Below are positions 11,901 through 23,146 of a DNA stretch of 64,000 nucleotides, piece by piece (the stretch's first letter is position 1; the number at the start of each line of letters is the position of its first letter). Origin of the DNA: Galeruca laticollis (lineage: Eukaryota; Arthropoda; Insecta; Coleoptera; Chrysomelidae); the NCBI GenBank assembly GCA_963921935.1, contig OY998181.1, positions 139,771,423 to 139,835,422 on the forward strand. The letters are read 5' to 3'. The translations under genes and the position numbers were made by a program. The notes under the pieces were generated by a model that worked only from the letters and a program-made list of their open reading frames with translations, was not told the DNA's origin and searched no databases.

Positions 11901-12730
11901 TTTTAAATATATTTCAACTAGGGCATTCAACCAAGTAAGTGTAAGAAGCTACGGTGTAAGAAACGTAAATCCTACTTGTTCCTCATTCCTATCGACATCA
12001 AAATCCCTTCTAATCAATAACTTGGGCTCGCCACACTCTGTAGGTGCCAACTCTGGGGAAGATGAGTCGAAAGGGCTACTAGACAATCTCAAGTATTTTA
12101 TTACAGAAGGAATAGGAGAAGAAGCCGCTCCAGTTATATTGCCGCCAGTGTATCCGTCTTTTGAAAATTATAATGACAGCAAATGAGATTTAGCTCCCCT
12201 TATGTGGCTGGGGTTGTAATAAAAAAGTTATTTGAAAAATATCATTGTAATAACTGCAAGAATAAGATGGGTACATCAGCTGAACTTCCCGAAAATTAAC
12301 TAATTAAATAACGGGAAATAAGGAGGGGAAATTTGATGCACCCATCAAGTAAATTCTCGCAGTTATTTAAAAAAATTACAATGGATATTGTAAAATTGCT
12401 GCCCATCCATATATTGGGATATAATGTCAAAAAAGACATTGTGTCTAAAATTGACACTGGTCCTTTGCTGCCATTGTTTTGTGAAGACCATTATGATAAA
12501 GTGCATAATTTATTGAGTATAACTTTTAATATAATTATATTTCATTATATAAGAAATATAAACAATACACTACATGGAAAAGACTTGCGACATAAGGATT
12601 CAGATCCATTGCATAAAATGGCATTTGAAAAATATAAAAAAAAATTCACAAAAGGTCTGAAGTCATTTCCATGTAGTGTTTCGTTCATATTTATCATTTT
12701 TTGTATTAGTTATTTTAAGAGTATTTAAAA
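8915..12730 (+). pseudogene. P-element/THAP9-like transposase gene (copy 1)
   Basis: Five exons with good splice sites: 8915-8976, 9035-9219, 9280-9368, 9425-9610 and 10191 onward. Exons 1-2 encode a THAP zinc finger (MPAPRKCVVPNC, then IWLERINNPSLF and VCDNNFLDV). The usual C-x2-H is C-D-N-N, so one zinc ligand is lost. The RNase-H-like core has VLMFDEMSLDTG and ATISDQGSTNQS with the expected acidic residues, then YDPPHLMKNIRNN. The gene is split by a hairpin insertion at 10504-10747. It also has a frameshift near 11615, a TGA at 11759-11761 where Trp is expected, and a short deletion near 11935 that removes part of the Glu-bearing segment. The C-terminus resumes to about 12668 (KDLRHKDSDPLHKMA). 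Confidence 0.85.
10504..10747 (-). mobile_element. Hairpin Penelope-terminal insertion, copy 2
   Basis: A foldback of ~100-bp arms with a 2-bp spacer (centre 10651) plus an unpaired ~40-bp tail on the left. The 12-bp direct repeat ttataagtattt lies at 10492-10503 and 10748-10759. Removing the insert and one repeat restores the P-like reading frame (GYKYL then SKFFSLPSRK). Arms match 38700-38835 on the minus strand and end inside its hammerhead-like motif. The right arm lacks 7 bp present in the left. Confidence 0.85.
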
Positions 12731-13373
12731 TAAACTTTTTATTAGTTTCAACAATTGATATTTTATTTATTTAAGACTCAATAACTTGTTTTAAATTTGG
12801 TTTAGAATTGAACTTGCATTAACTTTCAAGTAGGTTCCAATTTTAAAAATAAAACAACCTTCAACTCTAAACTAAATTTGAACAAAGTTGTTGCAGCCTT
12901 TCCCCATTCCTAGAAATTATAAATCAATCAAATTTAAATTTTCCGCCATATCACGCAATTTGAATTTACCGCCATTCAAAAGCTAGAATCGACGACAGAA
13001 CCCTTCTTTTAGTTTTTAGTGACAAATAAAGATGGCAGCACATCTACCGAGGCATTTTTTAACAGTGAGTTGCCAGTCTTCCTTTTATTTATTTGTCTGT
13101 GTAGTGTATAATGTGACTCTCTTGTGAGCACGTCGCAGCAGCTGTTTGCAGAACGATCTCTCAGATCGATGCGCCCAAAAACGTTTTTATTATATAGTGT
13201 GGAAAAATTTACTTTTTTATATATTTTTACGCATTATTAGCTTATATTATTGGTAAGTACAAGTAATATTTTAGATACATAAAGTTGTTTGCTGATTTTC
13301 TCACAAAGATCTGTCGGATACATGCGCCCGATATTGTAACATTTTGCAAATTGTTTCAGATTTACGTGAAATA
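12731..13373. other. P-like 3' flank and piggyBac 5' leader
   Basis: An aataaa signal at 12729-12734 suits the P-like gene. From about 13000 the sequence belongs to the piggyBac leader. It has subterminal motifs atgcgccc at 13169-13176 and 13323-13330, the first as an inverted copy of the piggyBac end at 5389-5408. No gene otherwise. Confidence 0.45.
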
Positions 13374-15110
13374 ATGGTTTCAAATCGTAAATTATATAAC
13401 CCGGAGTATCCTAGAGATCAAGAAATCCTTCTGAGTATGCTAGATAATGACGATGACAATAAATATGAATTCTCGGAATCAGAGAGTGAAATCTAAGACG
13501 AAGTTGAAACCAGGGTAGAAAACTCCGAAACCGAACAGTCAGCAGAGTCTTCCAGCGAAGAAGAGGAGCAACAGGACTTATTTATTGGCAAGGACAAAAT
13601 CACTAAATGGACTAAGCGGAAAAAATCTTCAAAAATTTGTAGTCACAATATTCTGACTCAGCTTGCAGCTAAAACACCTATTGAAGCTTGGAAGTGCCTT
13701 ATAACTGATAATATGTTGGATTTAATTGTTACTTGGACTAATCAAAGAATAGAATCAATATCTTACAAATTTCAACGTCAAAGAGATGCAAAAATAACAG
13801 ATAAAGTTGAAATAAAAGTTTTCATTGCTCTATTGTACATTGCAAGTGTACTACACAATAACAGGTTGTCTTCAGAAGAGATTTGGGCAACAGATGGACG
13901 CGGTATAGTTTTTTCGACTAGTTATGTCAATTAAAAGGTTCAAATTCCTGATAAGGTGTATGAGATTTGACGACCAAGATACTCGCATAGAAAGAAATAG
14001 GATCGATAATCTTGCTCCAATTCGCGAACTATTTACACTATTTGTAGAAAATTGTGAACAAAATTATTCCCTTGGCCAAAATGTAACCATTGATGAGAAG
14101 CTGGAAGCTTTCCGTGGAAATTGCCGCTTTCGGCAATATATTCCTTCGAAGCCAGCAAAGTACGGGATAAAAATATATGCTCTAGTAGAAGCATGTCATT
14201 TTTACACTTACAATATGGAAATTTACGCAGGCAAGCAGCCAGAAGGAGAATATCATGTTAGCAATAAGCCAGCGGATGTTGTAAAGAGACTGGTATCGCC
14301 TATACATAACACAGGAAGGAATATCACGGCCGACAATTGGTTCACTGATGTTGACCTAGTTTCTTATCTAAAAGGAAAAAACCTGTCTTTTGTGGGTACC
14401 ATAAAAAAAATAAAAGACAACTTCCCATGGACTTTGTAGCCACAAAGCAAAGAGTAGAAAATAGCAGTTTATTTGTTTTTTCAAATGATGCCACCTTAGT
14501 TTCTTATGTGCCGAAAAAAAATAAGAATATCACGCTAATTTCAAGTTTGCATACTGATGACGCTATTGACGAGAGTACTGGAATTAAACGTAAACTCGAG
14601 ATAATAACGTTTTACAACGAAACCAAATCCGGGGTGGACGTTGTAGACAAGATGTGTGCATCCTATAACGTTGCCCGGAATATAAAACGGTGGCCCATGG
14701 TCATATTCTTCTCTATGCTGAATGTGGCAGGAATAAATTCTTAGGTAATTATTGTCAGGAACGGAGAAATAATTAAAAGGAGACGTTTATTTCTAAGAGA
14801 ACTAGCTACCGAACTGGCATCAGATCAGCTAAAAAGAAGAAGTTTGAATAGGGTTGGTATTCCCACATTACTGCAAACAAAATTGAGATCTCTAAATTCA
14901 GAAGTTGTCCAGAAGACCACACGTGAATTGTCAGATGACGAAAACAATGTCAATATCAGAGACACCAGAAAAAGAAAGGCATGTATGCCCTGTAAAACAG
15001 AAAAAAGAAGAAGAGTAACAAACTATTTTTGTAAGGTTTGTAATGAAGGTCTATGTCTTCAGCATGTTGTCTCTATGTGTCGAAGATGCTTTGAAAACAG
15101 AAACTGTTGA
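13374..15110 (+). pseudogene. piggyBac transposase
   Basis: Start ATG 13374 (MVSNRKLYNPEYPRD) with an acidic N-terminal region. The catalytic Asp residues are visible in VTIDEKLEAFRG, ITADNWFTDVDL and KSGVDVVDKM. A C-terminal cysteine-rich domain (CMPCKTEKRR, FCKVCNEGLCLQH, CRRC) is complete. Defects: TAA at 13494-13496, a frameshift near 13915, a frameshift in the A-run at 14401-14411, and TAG at 14742-14744. All catalytic and zinc-binding residues survive in the broken frames, and both element ends are present. Confidence 0.9.
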
Positions 15111-15373
15111 GAACTCTAGCTCAGATTAAACTACAACTAATATTCTAGTTTTAGTTTGTACTAAATATTATATATTTTACTGTTAAGACGAAAATGATAT
15201 TCCTATTTTTATCAGATTTGTTTTCTAGAACTTGTTCTTATATTATAATATGTTTATTTTCATATATTTTTTTTATAAAACGTGTTTTTGTATTTTAATA
15301 TGTTTGTAATATAACAATATACATATTTCTTTGTTCACTTGAGTTTTTGTTACCTTTATATTGCAATTCATCT

Positions 15374-15431
15374 GTGAGATACATTGCGCCCGATCTTGTT
15401 TCAAAACTAGGTGCGCCCGGCGGAAGGTTAA
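15374..15431 (-). repeat. piggyBac right terminal repeat
   Basis: Read inward from TTAA 15428-15431, ccttccgccgggcgcacc parallels the left terminus at 5380. A second cgcccgatc motif lies just inside, as in the left subterminal region. Confidence 0.75.
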
Positions 15432-15760
15432 ACAGTTCAACATTTTCTCAACGGCTTTCTATTTCAACGGTTGTATTTCATCATTCAATTCATCTTTATT
15501 AAAATTATCAATAAATTTTTTGCCTTTAAATTTGTCTCCTCAGGCATTTTTAAAATACTTTATTAGTAAATCCCCCTACCTTATAAGCCCTTTGGAGACC
15601 ACGTGGTGGAACGATCCAACTATGAAAAAATGTTGTCTTCCGATTCTCTGCGGGAACTTGTTGCTTCCTAATCCGCCATTTTACCAACATATTCGGATTT
15701 TTACAATAATTACGGCTGTCTAAACTATTACAACTTGCACTAATTTATCCTGGGTCGTAT
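15432..15760 (-). pseudogene. BEL/Pao 5' region and gag N-terminus
   Basis: Minus-strand reading begins with a leader (about 15590-15760), then a start MPEETNLKAKNLL near 15545, and broken gag-like frames up to KAVEKMLNCL at the TTAA. The following gag residues are at 5276-5375. At least one stop and one frameshift are present. The LTR and primer-binding site could not be delimited. Confidence 0.5.
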
Positions 15761-15841
15761 GGAACAATGTTTATGTCATTAATTAAATATTTTTTATATA
15801 ATGTTACTCTTTTATTATTAATATAAATATGAGTAAATTAA

Positions 15842-16471
15842 CATGTGTTTGTCTAAGCCAGCCACGAGGGCGAAAATTCAACTATTACTTTTACAATGTT
15901 GTCAGATGTACGTCTTGACAGATAATGAAATAAAATACCTGATACATCTATACACAACAAACTTTGAAAAGTTTAAGGATAAAAAATATAAAACAAAGTC
16001 ACTTAATAAAGAAATAGCTAGGAAATTCCCTAGATTTAATGCTGAAAAAATTGAAACTAAAATTAAGAACTTGAAGAAAATATATAAAAAAATACTGGAT
16101 AGTAATGATAAAACTGGCAGAGGAAAATATCTTAGTCCTATTACAACAGTTTACATGAAATGTTTTGTAGTGAACCAGAAAATAATCCATTAAGCATAGC
16201 TTCTGATACCTTAGGATTCATTGTACAGCCAGAATGCAATGATACTTGCCCAAAAAAAAGTACAGAAAAGTGATGAAAACAAAAGTTCGAATAATGACCG
16301 AGGTAGTGACTCACAAATAAAAAAAACTCAAGGGCTGGAACATCTTCAGAACCGGAATGGATCGCAGAACTAAGAAAAGAAATGTCTCGTCATCAGGAAA
16401 GAATGGAAAAACAAACAGAATTTCTACAAATCATTAAGGAGCTTGTTAAAAATACTCGGCCAAAAGAGTGA
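15842..16471 (+). pseudogene. Myb/SANT-like (trihelix) DNA-binding gene
   Basis: The segment 15905-16190 reads as the Myb/SANT-like domain common in insect transposon-associated genes: LTDNEIKYLIHLYTTNFEKF, then FNAEKIETKIKNLKKIYKKI and NDKTGRGKY. After frameshifts, 16355-16471 encodes a Glu/Lys-rich coiled coil (WIAELRKEMSRHQERMEKQ ... TRPKE stop), the usual C-terminal part. Probably the DNA-binding partner gene of a Harbinger-type element, but no transposase or terminal repeats lie next to it. Confidence 0.55.
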
Positions 16472-17695
16472 ACTTCAAACTGTGTAATTAATGGTAATTA
16501 TAATACCATTGATGGTTTTATGTGTTCTCCAAGTATTATTCCCTAAAAGAAGACTATATTTGTCATGATACACATCCAAAGAATAAAATTTATTTTTACT
16601 TACTTTAAAGGAAGGTTTTATGTCCACAGTTCTTGTCATTATTTGGTTAGAGAATATATGTTTTTAGTTAACTAAAATATTTTTATCTTTGCATTTTCTG
16701 GTATTTCTTTTGAACTTTCTGTTAGGAGAAGTGTGAATTGAACTCTTGAAATTACATGGAAATTTGTTTTATCAAAAAAAGTAAAACTAAAATTTATATT
16801 AAGGTTGGGATGCCAGGAAGTAAGAGGGAAATACCTCATTTTCTTAGTATTTTTTAAATGGTTTCAAACCCATGTTACTCATAAACAAATAAATAGAAAT
16901 ATGATAAACTTTTATGCGCTATTACCTCTCTTTTCCTTTCTTAGGGGAAGGTTACAGCACAGTTATTTGAGGCTACAAATAAAACTTTATGGTTCGGTTG
17001 TTTAACTATATTTAGTTCTAACTTGAAAAAAATAGTGACAAGGTATTGAGGGTGGCGGTACTTGTGGCGGGATGCAAGAATGAAGAACGTAAGGCCACTA
17101 GTGGTTGAATTGTGTAGCCTGGAAGAGGCCTTACACTTTAATTAATTTACCAGAAAAGGCGATGTAAGATCTATTAGGTTAAGAATCTAAAAAAAATCAA
17201 AAATGGTTTTGTAGGAATAACAAAAAAATAAATTAGCTATGACAAAGTGGCGTGACTTAAATGCCCCAACAACTATGTTATATAAGGAATATCTAGCGCA
17301 GAGTATACCTTGCGTTTACATAACGTAAGTAAGCCACTTTAAAGTTTCAAAAATTATTCCGATCACTAAAACCATAAACTTTATTTTCAGACTGCAAACT
17401 GATATATCTACAATAAGAAGTCTAGGTACTAAAGGGTTCTCTAATGTGTAATTCAATATAACCTATGAGTTCAGTGTTTAGTATTCGATGTGATTGTTTT
17501 CCCTATGTGAATGTTAAACTATATCGGTCTTATTAATACAAATTTCTTACTCCTCCCTTACTCTTAGATTAGTCAGAGAATAGTTACTCTAAGACTAGAG
17601 GAGGTTCAAAGAAGTAATACAATTGCTATTAATAAACCCCGACTAAGGAGATAATAGTTACACTTTCTTTATTACTGGCTTGGGACGTGACTTAA
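16472..17695. other. No gene recognised
   Basis: AT-rich, with only short open frames. A short plus-strand stretch near 17040-17140 (WRYLWRDARMKNVRPLVVEL) resembles no family that could be named. An imperfect inverted repeat lies at about 17535-17590. Confidence 0.35.
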
Positions 17696-17960
17696 AAGCG
17701 GCTACCCATACGCCTGCCGCGGAGGCGATCTAGGGTGTAAGAGTGGGGGTGGCCCTAAATCGCATCCTTCATTGTAACGTGTGTAGGTAAGCAGGGGCGA
17801 TTTCCTAGATCGCCTCCTTTGCAGGGTGGCAGGATGCGCCGGACCTTCCTGCTTCCTAGATCGGGTCCAGCCGCCCTGCCACAACTCGCGTATGTAGCGT
17901 GATCGGGTGATCGGGCCGATTTCGACTCAGTTCTGTAAGGAAAGCCGTTGGATGTTTGTT
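17696..17960. other. GC- and CpG-rich island, likely Harbinger 5' end/promoter
   Basis: A sharp rise in GC against the AT-rich surroundings. Contains ggaggcgatctaggg (17722) and its near complement cctagatcgcctcc (17806), able to form a stem. It lies directly upstream of the MADF gene start at 18002. Inference: the left terminal and promoter region of the MADF/Harbinger element. No matching right end was found, perhaps because of the LINE insertion at 20043. Confidence 0.45.
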
Positions 17961-18666
17961 TTTATTGTGCAGCTCGCTGAGGTAGATCGAATATAGTTAT
18001 CATGGAAGACAACAACCAAGAGCGTGATGTTTGGACGCGGATTATAGAAGTCTTTAAAGACCGGCCCCACATGTGAGATAAAAAAAAACAAACATTATTT
18101 CAACAGGGACATGAGGCAGCAAACTCTGGAAATGATGTTTGAAATATTTAGTGAACTAAAAAGTGACGTTGATATGTCTCAGTTCAAAAAAAAATTTGAA
18201 AACATGCGCACATCCTTTACGCGGGAGGTAAAAAAGGTTAGTATACCCATTTTTATGACTTGTAGCTGTTTACTTGGTACTTCTGAACGTAGGTATCTCT
18301 ATAATTGTTTTTCAGGTAAATGCTTCAAAACAAACGGAATCGGGCAGCGATGATGTGTACAAACCATCACTATGGTACTATCACATGTTCAATTTTATTG
18401 AAGGGACCAGTGAACCATCTCGCAGAGGAATAGACACCTTGGATACTGCAGATGAGGTGAGTTATATAAACAATGTGTGCATATTTTTTTAATCGGGAAT
18501 TGGTCGAAATAATTGAAAAACATAAACACAGAAAGTGATTTCGTTAAAACTTCATTTGCGTTTCCTGGACAATTGAAAAATGTGTATTAGTATAAAACAA
18601 TGTATATTCCCAATTCATTACTATATTACACATAATGATTATGATATCACTTGTAACATATCTTCT

Positions 18667-19462
18667 TAGAAAGGGATACCTTGTCCGTTGAAATAAGCCA
18701 TAAAGTTATTTCGAACTTCGTTGCCTTCATCGTTGCGCTGTTTTTCATTTCTTTGCACAAGTGACACCAGTTCAAAGTTTTGTGTTCGCCAATCACCTGG
18801 CCTAAAAGACAGGTCAATCGTATTCTCAACGTCTACACATGAATCTGTCATATATGTATTTTATTTCGTTCTCAAATAAGTATGTAACGCACAGCATGCT
18901 AGCACAATAGCATCGACGTTGTCGAGATCAACACTTTTTTTTCAGCGGAAAATCCTAAAACGTGATGCCAGTATCCCAAATGTATTTTCAACTATTCTTC
19001 TTGCTCTAGACAACCGATAATTAAATATCCTTTTTTCGTGGTTTATGTTTTTGAATGAGAATGGCTTCATAACATGCCTGTTGATAGCAAATGCACTGTC
19101 ACCTACAAATACATATGGGACTTTAATATTTGTATGTGGTAACGTAGACTCTGGCGGTAGGTTCAACTGATCTGTCATTAGTTTTTCATAAAATTCGGTA
19201 TACTTTATTACACCACCATCAGAGACGCTTCCGTTGGTGCCCGTGTGGACATACATAAATTCGTAATTCGCATCAACGATAGCAAAAAGTACTACACTGA
19301 AAAAATCTTTATAATTATAAAAACACGACCCTCTACCAGGTGGCTTTTCTATAGCCACGTGCTTTCCGTCCACTGACCCAACACAGTGATTGAAGTTCCA
19401 TTTGTCTTCAAACATTTTTGCTTTTTTTCCATTCAGCTTCTGACGAAGGCATCTGAATAAAA
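18667..19462 (-). pseudogene. PIF-Harbinger transposase (copy 1), antisense in MADF intron
   Basis: An exon begins after an acceptor near 19463 (MPSSEAEWKK). After an A-run frameshift come HCVGSVDGKHVAIEKPPG with the first Asp, TGTNGSVSDGGVIKY with the second, and RRIVENTFGILASRFRIF with the Glu. The C-terminal part (NVDAIVLACCALHTYLRTK, then a TAA) runs on to 18667 with MAYFNGQGIPF. The catalytic DDE is intact within broken frames. The first transposase exon was not found; it would lie to the right, where the LINE has inserted. Confidence 0.8.
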
Positions 19463-19938
19463 ATTATGTGAAATTTTCATTACAGGTTTCACAGAAATCC
19501 CAATCAAGTGAACCATCAAATATTATTCAGAACTTGGAGCCAAACCAACCATCCAGCAGTCAATCAATCAACCATAAACGTTCAAGTAGGCCAGATAAAA
19601 CAGAAGTAGAATCTACACCGTCCAGAAAACAACGAATAAGCATTCAAAAAAAGCAAGAGAAATTACTTGATACTGCTCAACAACTTCTCATAACTACAGG
19701 CGACTGGGATGTCATAGGAAAGAGCATTGGCTTTCAATTGAAGGATTTGAGTAAGCAGCAAAACATTATTGTTCAAAAACTTATATCAGACGCCATTTAT
19801 TATGGAAAACTTGGAAAACTAACAGAAGAATCGTCAATTGTTTTGAGAAATCCGGTCGCTCAATCCCATACCAGATACAATGAATCTTCCTTTCCGGACA
19901 GGTTGCAACGTTATCAATATCAATTTTTTATGCCAATA

Positions 19939-20042
19939 CAATCCCCTCAATATCAAGCCCAGTCCTCTTTTTCTATCCAATCGCCTCAATATCAAGCCCA
20001 ATCCCCTGTGCCTATGGCATCCCCTCAGTATCAAATTCGATC
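19939..20042 (+). repeat. 39-bp coding tandem repeat
   Basis: About 2.7 copies of a 39-bp unit containing cctcaatatcaagccca, translating as a 13-residue SPQYQAQS-type repeat at the end of MADF exon 3. Confidence 0.7.
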
Positions 20043-21763
20043 CCAGTGCAAGTGAAATCCCATATAACTGGTCTGCCGCGTTGCCATGGAATGAGGGTCA
20101 TACCATCTGGACGTTTACCGTCGTCGCGACAAGTACCTGACGGTTCCAACGAACAGGGAATCTTTGCAGATGCCATGCCTCGTTTGATTAGGTCATTTAC
20201 TGCAGAATGACGTGAAAAACGGCCGGCACTTAATTTGCAGCTTAGGCCGTGTCTACCATATTCATCAACATCAGCTCCGCAACGACAGCGATGTTTTACA
20301 CAAATTTGACAACCTAAACGCAGACCAATAGAAATACGGAAACTTTCGTCATCTAAAAGCGTACCTAATGGGGCCGACGGTAAAGCGTTCAACCATGCTC
20401 CTGATTCCTTTGAAAATGCTGCGTTCAAACGAGCCTTGTCTGGTAAATTGATAGCTTTCTGAAGCAGATTTTCTTTTTCAATGTTCAATAAAGGAATATC
20501 CCAGGATTTTTGAAAGGATTTATAATCATGGGGTACAACTTTGTTAGACTTTAATGACCAAATATTTTCTGCCTCCATTAATAAAGGGTCTTGTGTGTGG
20601 AAAAATATAGGCAGAATGTAATTAATGAAATTTTTTGAACTATTTAATGATGACAAAAAAGAAGGAAGAGCTACTGAAACGATTGAGCGAATTCCTAAAC
20701 CACCATATGAAACAGGTAGTGAAGCTTGTTTCCAAGAAAGGTCCTCTAATTTAATGTTAATTAATGACTCTAATGAATGACGAATGGCATTGTCAAAATT
20801 GATTAGGATATCATTGTGCAACCAGGTCGGACTACATCTTAAGATATATGTTAATTTTGGAATTAATAGGCAATTCTTGAGAAGGTAATAAGCAATATGT
20901 GTCGGTAACCAGGATAAACGAGATGACATTTTTTTGAAAAAGGTTATTTTTTCATTGAAAGCTGATAGAAATGATTCGTTTAATAAAGGAGCACCTAATA
21001 GAAATAAATTTTGTCTGTTGGTAATTGTTATGCCTGGTGCTACAGAATTAAATTTATCAATGGCTAAATTATTTGGTGATTCTAAGAAAAATAACTCGCA
21101 TTTGCTGAAATTGAGTTCAAGACCAATATCCTTGGAATTGTTTATTATATAGACAAGAGACTTGAACACGGAATTAGTATTACCACCTAAAGAACCATCA
21201 TCAAGGTACCAAGCATTGAATTCTGTGTCAATGTTGCTAATAAGTTTGTGTATCGATATGCAAAAAAGGAGAGGTGCCAAAGGGTCCCCTTGTTGGACGC
21301 CTCTTTCGGAATAAATGATGTTTTCGCCAAATAAAAGATATGAAGGGAATCGATAACATTGATTGATGAAAGGAAACATTTCAGGTAGAATATCTGCTAC
21401 AAGTTTTAATAAATGATCGCGATGAATGGTATTGAAAGCATTTTTAAAATCAATTTTCAGAAAAACTTTATTATTAACGTCTGGATGATTAGAGACGTAA
21501 CGTCTTGCTGCATGTGCAACTGCTTCACAACCACCTTTCGACCCGAAACCAAATTGTAATGGACGAAGTAAATATCCTAATTTGTCTCTGATGTTTGAAC
21601 AAATTATTTTCGCTACTAAACGACGATAAACTGTACCAATAGCAATTGGTCTGATACCTCCTGCTTTTTTAGTTAAAGCTAATAGTGACGCGCCGAAAAA
21701 AATAGGACGAATATTGATGTTTACTGTGTCATTTAAAATAAAATTACATAATTTACATAACAA
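20043..21763 (-). pseudogene. Non-LTR retrotransposon RT with restriction-like endonuclease
   Basis: A single long minus-strand frame of 583 codons. RT motifs include FLKIDFKNAFNTI (residues ~101-113), RGVQQGDPLAPLLF (~154-167) and the catalytic WYLDDGS (~185-191). C-terminally there is a Cys/His cluster (CQICVKHRCRCG, GRHGLSC) followed by KRPDGMTLIPW and VIWDFTC, which look like the PD-(D/E)XK endonuclease of R2-like/Utopia-like non-LTR elements. The 5' part is missing and the frame runs in at its 3' end into antisense MADF sequence, so the element is truncated at both ends. No poly(A) tail is visible at the 3' side. Confidence 0.8.
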
Positions 21764-22330
21764 AATTAATTTTATCCATATTAGATATAAGTACTTATGA
21801 AAATAAAAATAATTTGACAGTTGTTAAATTAAATGTTATTTTACTAAACAGTAAATTGATTCTATTGGCTTAAAAATAAATAAAACGAGTAGAAAAAAAT
21901 TGTGTATATCTTTTAATATAACAAATATCCTTTCTTAAATTAGATTTAAAGATAATAAATTTATGACAAGCATTAATCTTTATAATGTATGAAGTTTACG
22001 TAAACTGTTGAACTTAATCCTATCTGCAAACCTTAGTCATCAGTCAGTATCACTACAATATTAACAGTATCAATGTGACCATTTACATAACAGAAATAAA
22101 AACAAACTTTACTGATCCTAATAACAAAAATAAATATGAAAAGTATGTCTTATTTTTAAATAGAAAAATATTAATGACATTTCCCTTTTTGCAAAAACCT
22201 TGTAGTACTTACAATCGTTTTTATCCTTTAGTTTGTTAGCTAACTAGAATATTTTAATGTATGCAGGTATAGTCAGAATGTAATTTGTAATAGTCATAGG
22301 TAGTAATGTTTTAATAAAAGAAAAACTGGT
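21764..22330. other. No gene recognised
   Basis: Very AT-rich, with short open frames only. No terminal repeat could be matched to the Harbinger or LINE on the left. Confidence 0.35.
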
Positions 22331-23146
22331 TCATTCAAAAAAACTTTTATTCTGTTCTTTTAATATTTCATTTCTCTCTTTTAATAGTCGATTTCTCTCT
22401 TCCATAACCGCCACTTTTCTTTTTTGGACTTCCAACTTTACTCGTTCAATATCCAGTCTTGCATCCTGGTATTCCCGCCTATCTTGTCTCATACCAGCCA
22501 ACGTTAAGTTCCTGTTCACTACAGGGGTTCTTTTTCTTTTCAAACCTCCATCATATTTACTGGTTCGTGGAGTTTCTTGTGGATGAGGTATAGGACTTAT
22601 GTCATTCTCTATATCATTGTCGTTTTCTGGCATTTACTCTGTTGTACTGGTCGACAAAACAATGGCAGGTTTGATATTTCTCTTTCCTTGAAATATCTCC
22701 TCCATTCCATCGAGATACTCAAAATATTTTTTTCCTTGACCAGTTTTGTTCTGGTTATCAATGTATTTCTTGTATGCCCTTTCTAGCACCCTCCAACGAT
22801 TTTCACAGTGAGCAGGTGTTACATTGGTATTTAAAAGTTTATTTAATTCAGCTGCTAAAGTTTCCCACAATTTTTTCATATTTTTAATATGGAGAGTGCC
22901 TAGCTTTGGTTTCAATGTTTTATATACATCTAAAAGTATTTTAGTATGGTTAACTGTCCAAGTCGCTTGGACTTGCATTGCCATGTTGGATGTTGATGGT
23001 CCTTCTACGTATGGGGCAGGTATCGTTGACTCCATTGAGGTATCTTCAAAAACCAAATATTCATCTAGTTCTTTGAAAAATAAATAAAAGTTAAATTATC
23101 GAAATTTGTGTTATAAAGTTATTTTTACCTTTTCCGTAGCCATCCA
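22331..23146 (-). pseudogene. Myb/SANT-like DNA-binding gene, nearly intact
   Basis: Minus strand, two exons: a start exon at about 23146-23128 (MDGYGK) and the main exon 23073-22331. The Myb/SANT-like domain reads ATWTVNHTKILLDVYKTLKP through HCENRWRVLERAYKKYIDNQ, NKTGQGKKYFEYLDGM. After a single in-frame TAA (22634-22636) the same frame continues with a basic linker (GLKRKRTPVV). A long coiled coil follows (RLDIERVKLEVQKRKVAVME) and ends in EQNKSFFE. One stop is the only defect, so expression as two parts or read-through cannot be excluded. Same family as 15842-16471. Confidence 0.7.

Larger units (their letters stand above)
5376..15431 (+). mobile_element. Composite 10-kb piggyBac element
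   Basis: TTAA at 5376-5379 is followed by ccttccgtcgggcgcat. The other end is ggcgcacct-type sequence read inward from TTAA at 15428-15431 (cgcccggcggaagg then TTAA). The terminal motif ccttccg(t/c)cgggcgca is shared by both ends. Host sequence on both sides is the same BEL gag frame. The element's own transposase lies at 13374-15110. A MULE piece, a DD82E element, a P-like element and a hairpin Penelope fragment lie inside, explaining a length far above the usual 2.5-3 kb. Confidence 0.75.
18002..20055 (+). pseudogene. MADF-BESS gene of a Harbinger element (copy 1)
   Basis: Exon 1 starts MEDNNQERDVWTRIIEVFKD at 18002. A TGA at about 18074 replaces the domain's Trp, followed by an A-run frameshift. 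It continues KHYFNRDMRQQTLEMMFEIF and MSQFKKKFENMRTSF (MADF domain) to a donor near 18237. Exon 2 (18317-18457) has GSDDVYKPSLWYYHMFNFIE. Exon 3 (from 19486) holds the BESS-like part (VIGKSIGFQLKDLSKQQ) and a 13-residue Pro/Gln repeat. A Harbinger transposase lies antisense inside the intron between exons 2 and 3. The 3' end is cut by a LINE at about 20043. Confidence 0.7.

Noticed and set aside
15361..15723. 120-codon plus-strand ORF
   Set aside because: Spans the piggyBac end and runs antisense to the BEL leader and gag; a shadow frame.
17702..17884. 60-codon minus-strand ORF in the CpG island
   Set aside because: Arg/Pro-rich reading of GC-rich repeats; no family resemblance and lies in a terminal region.
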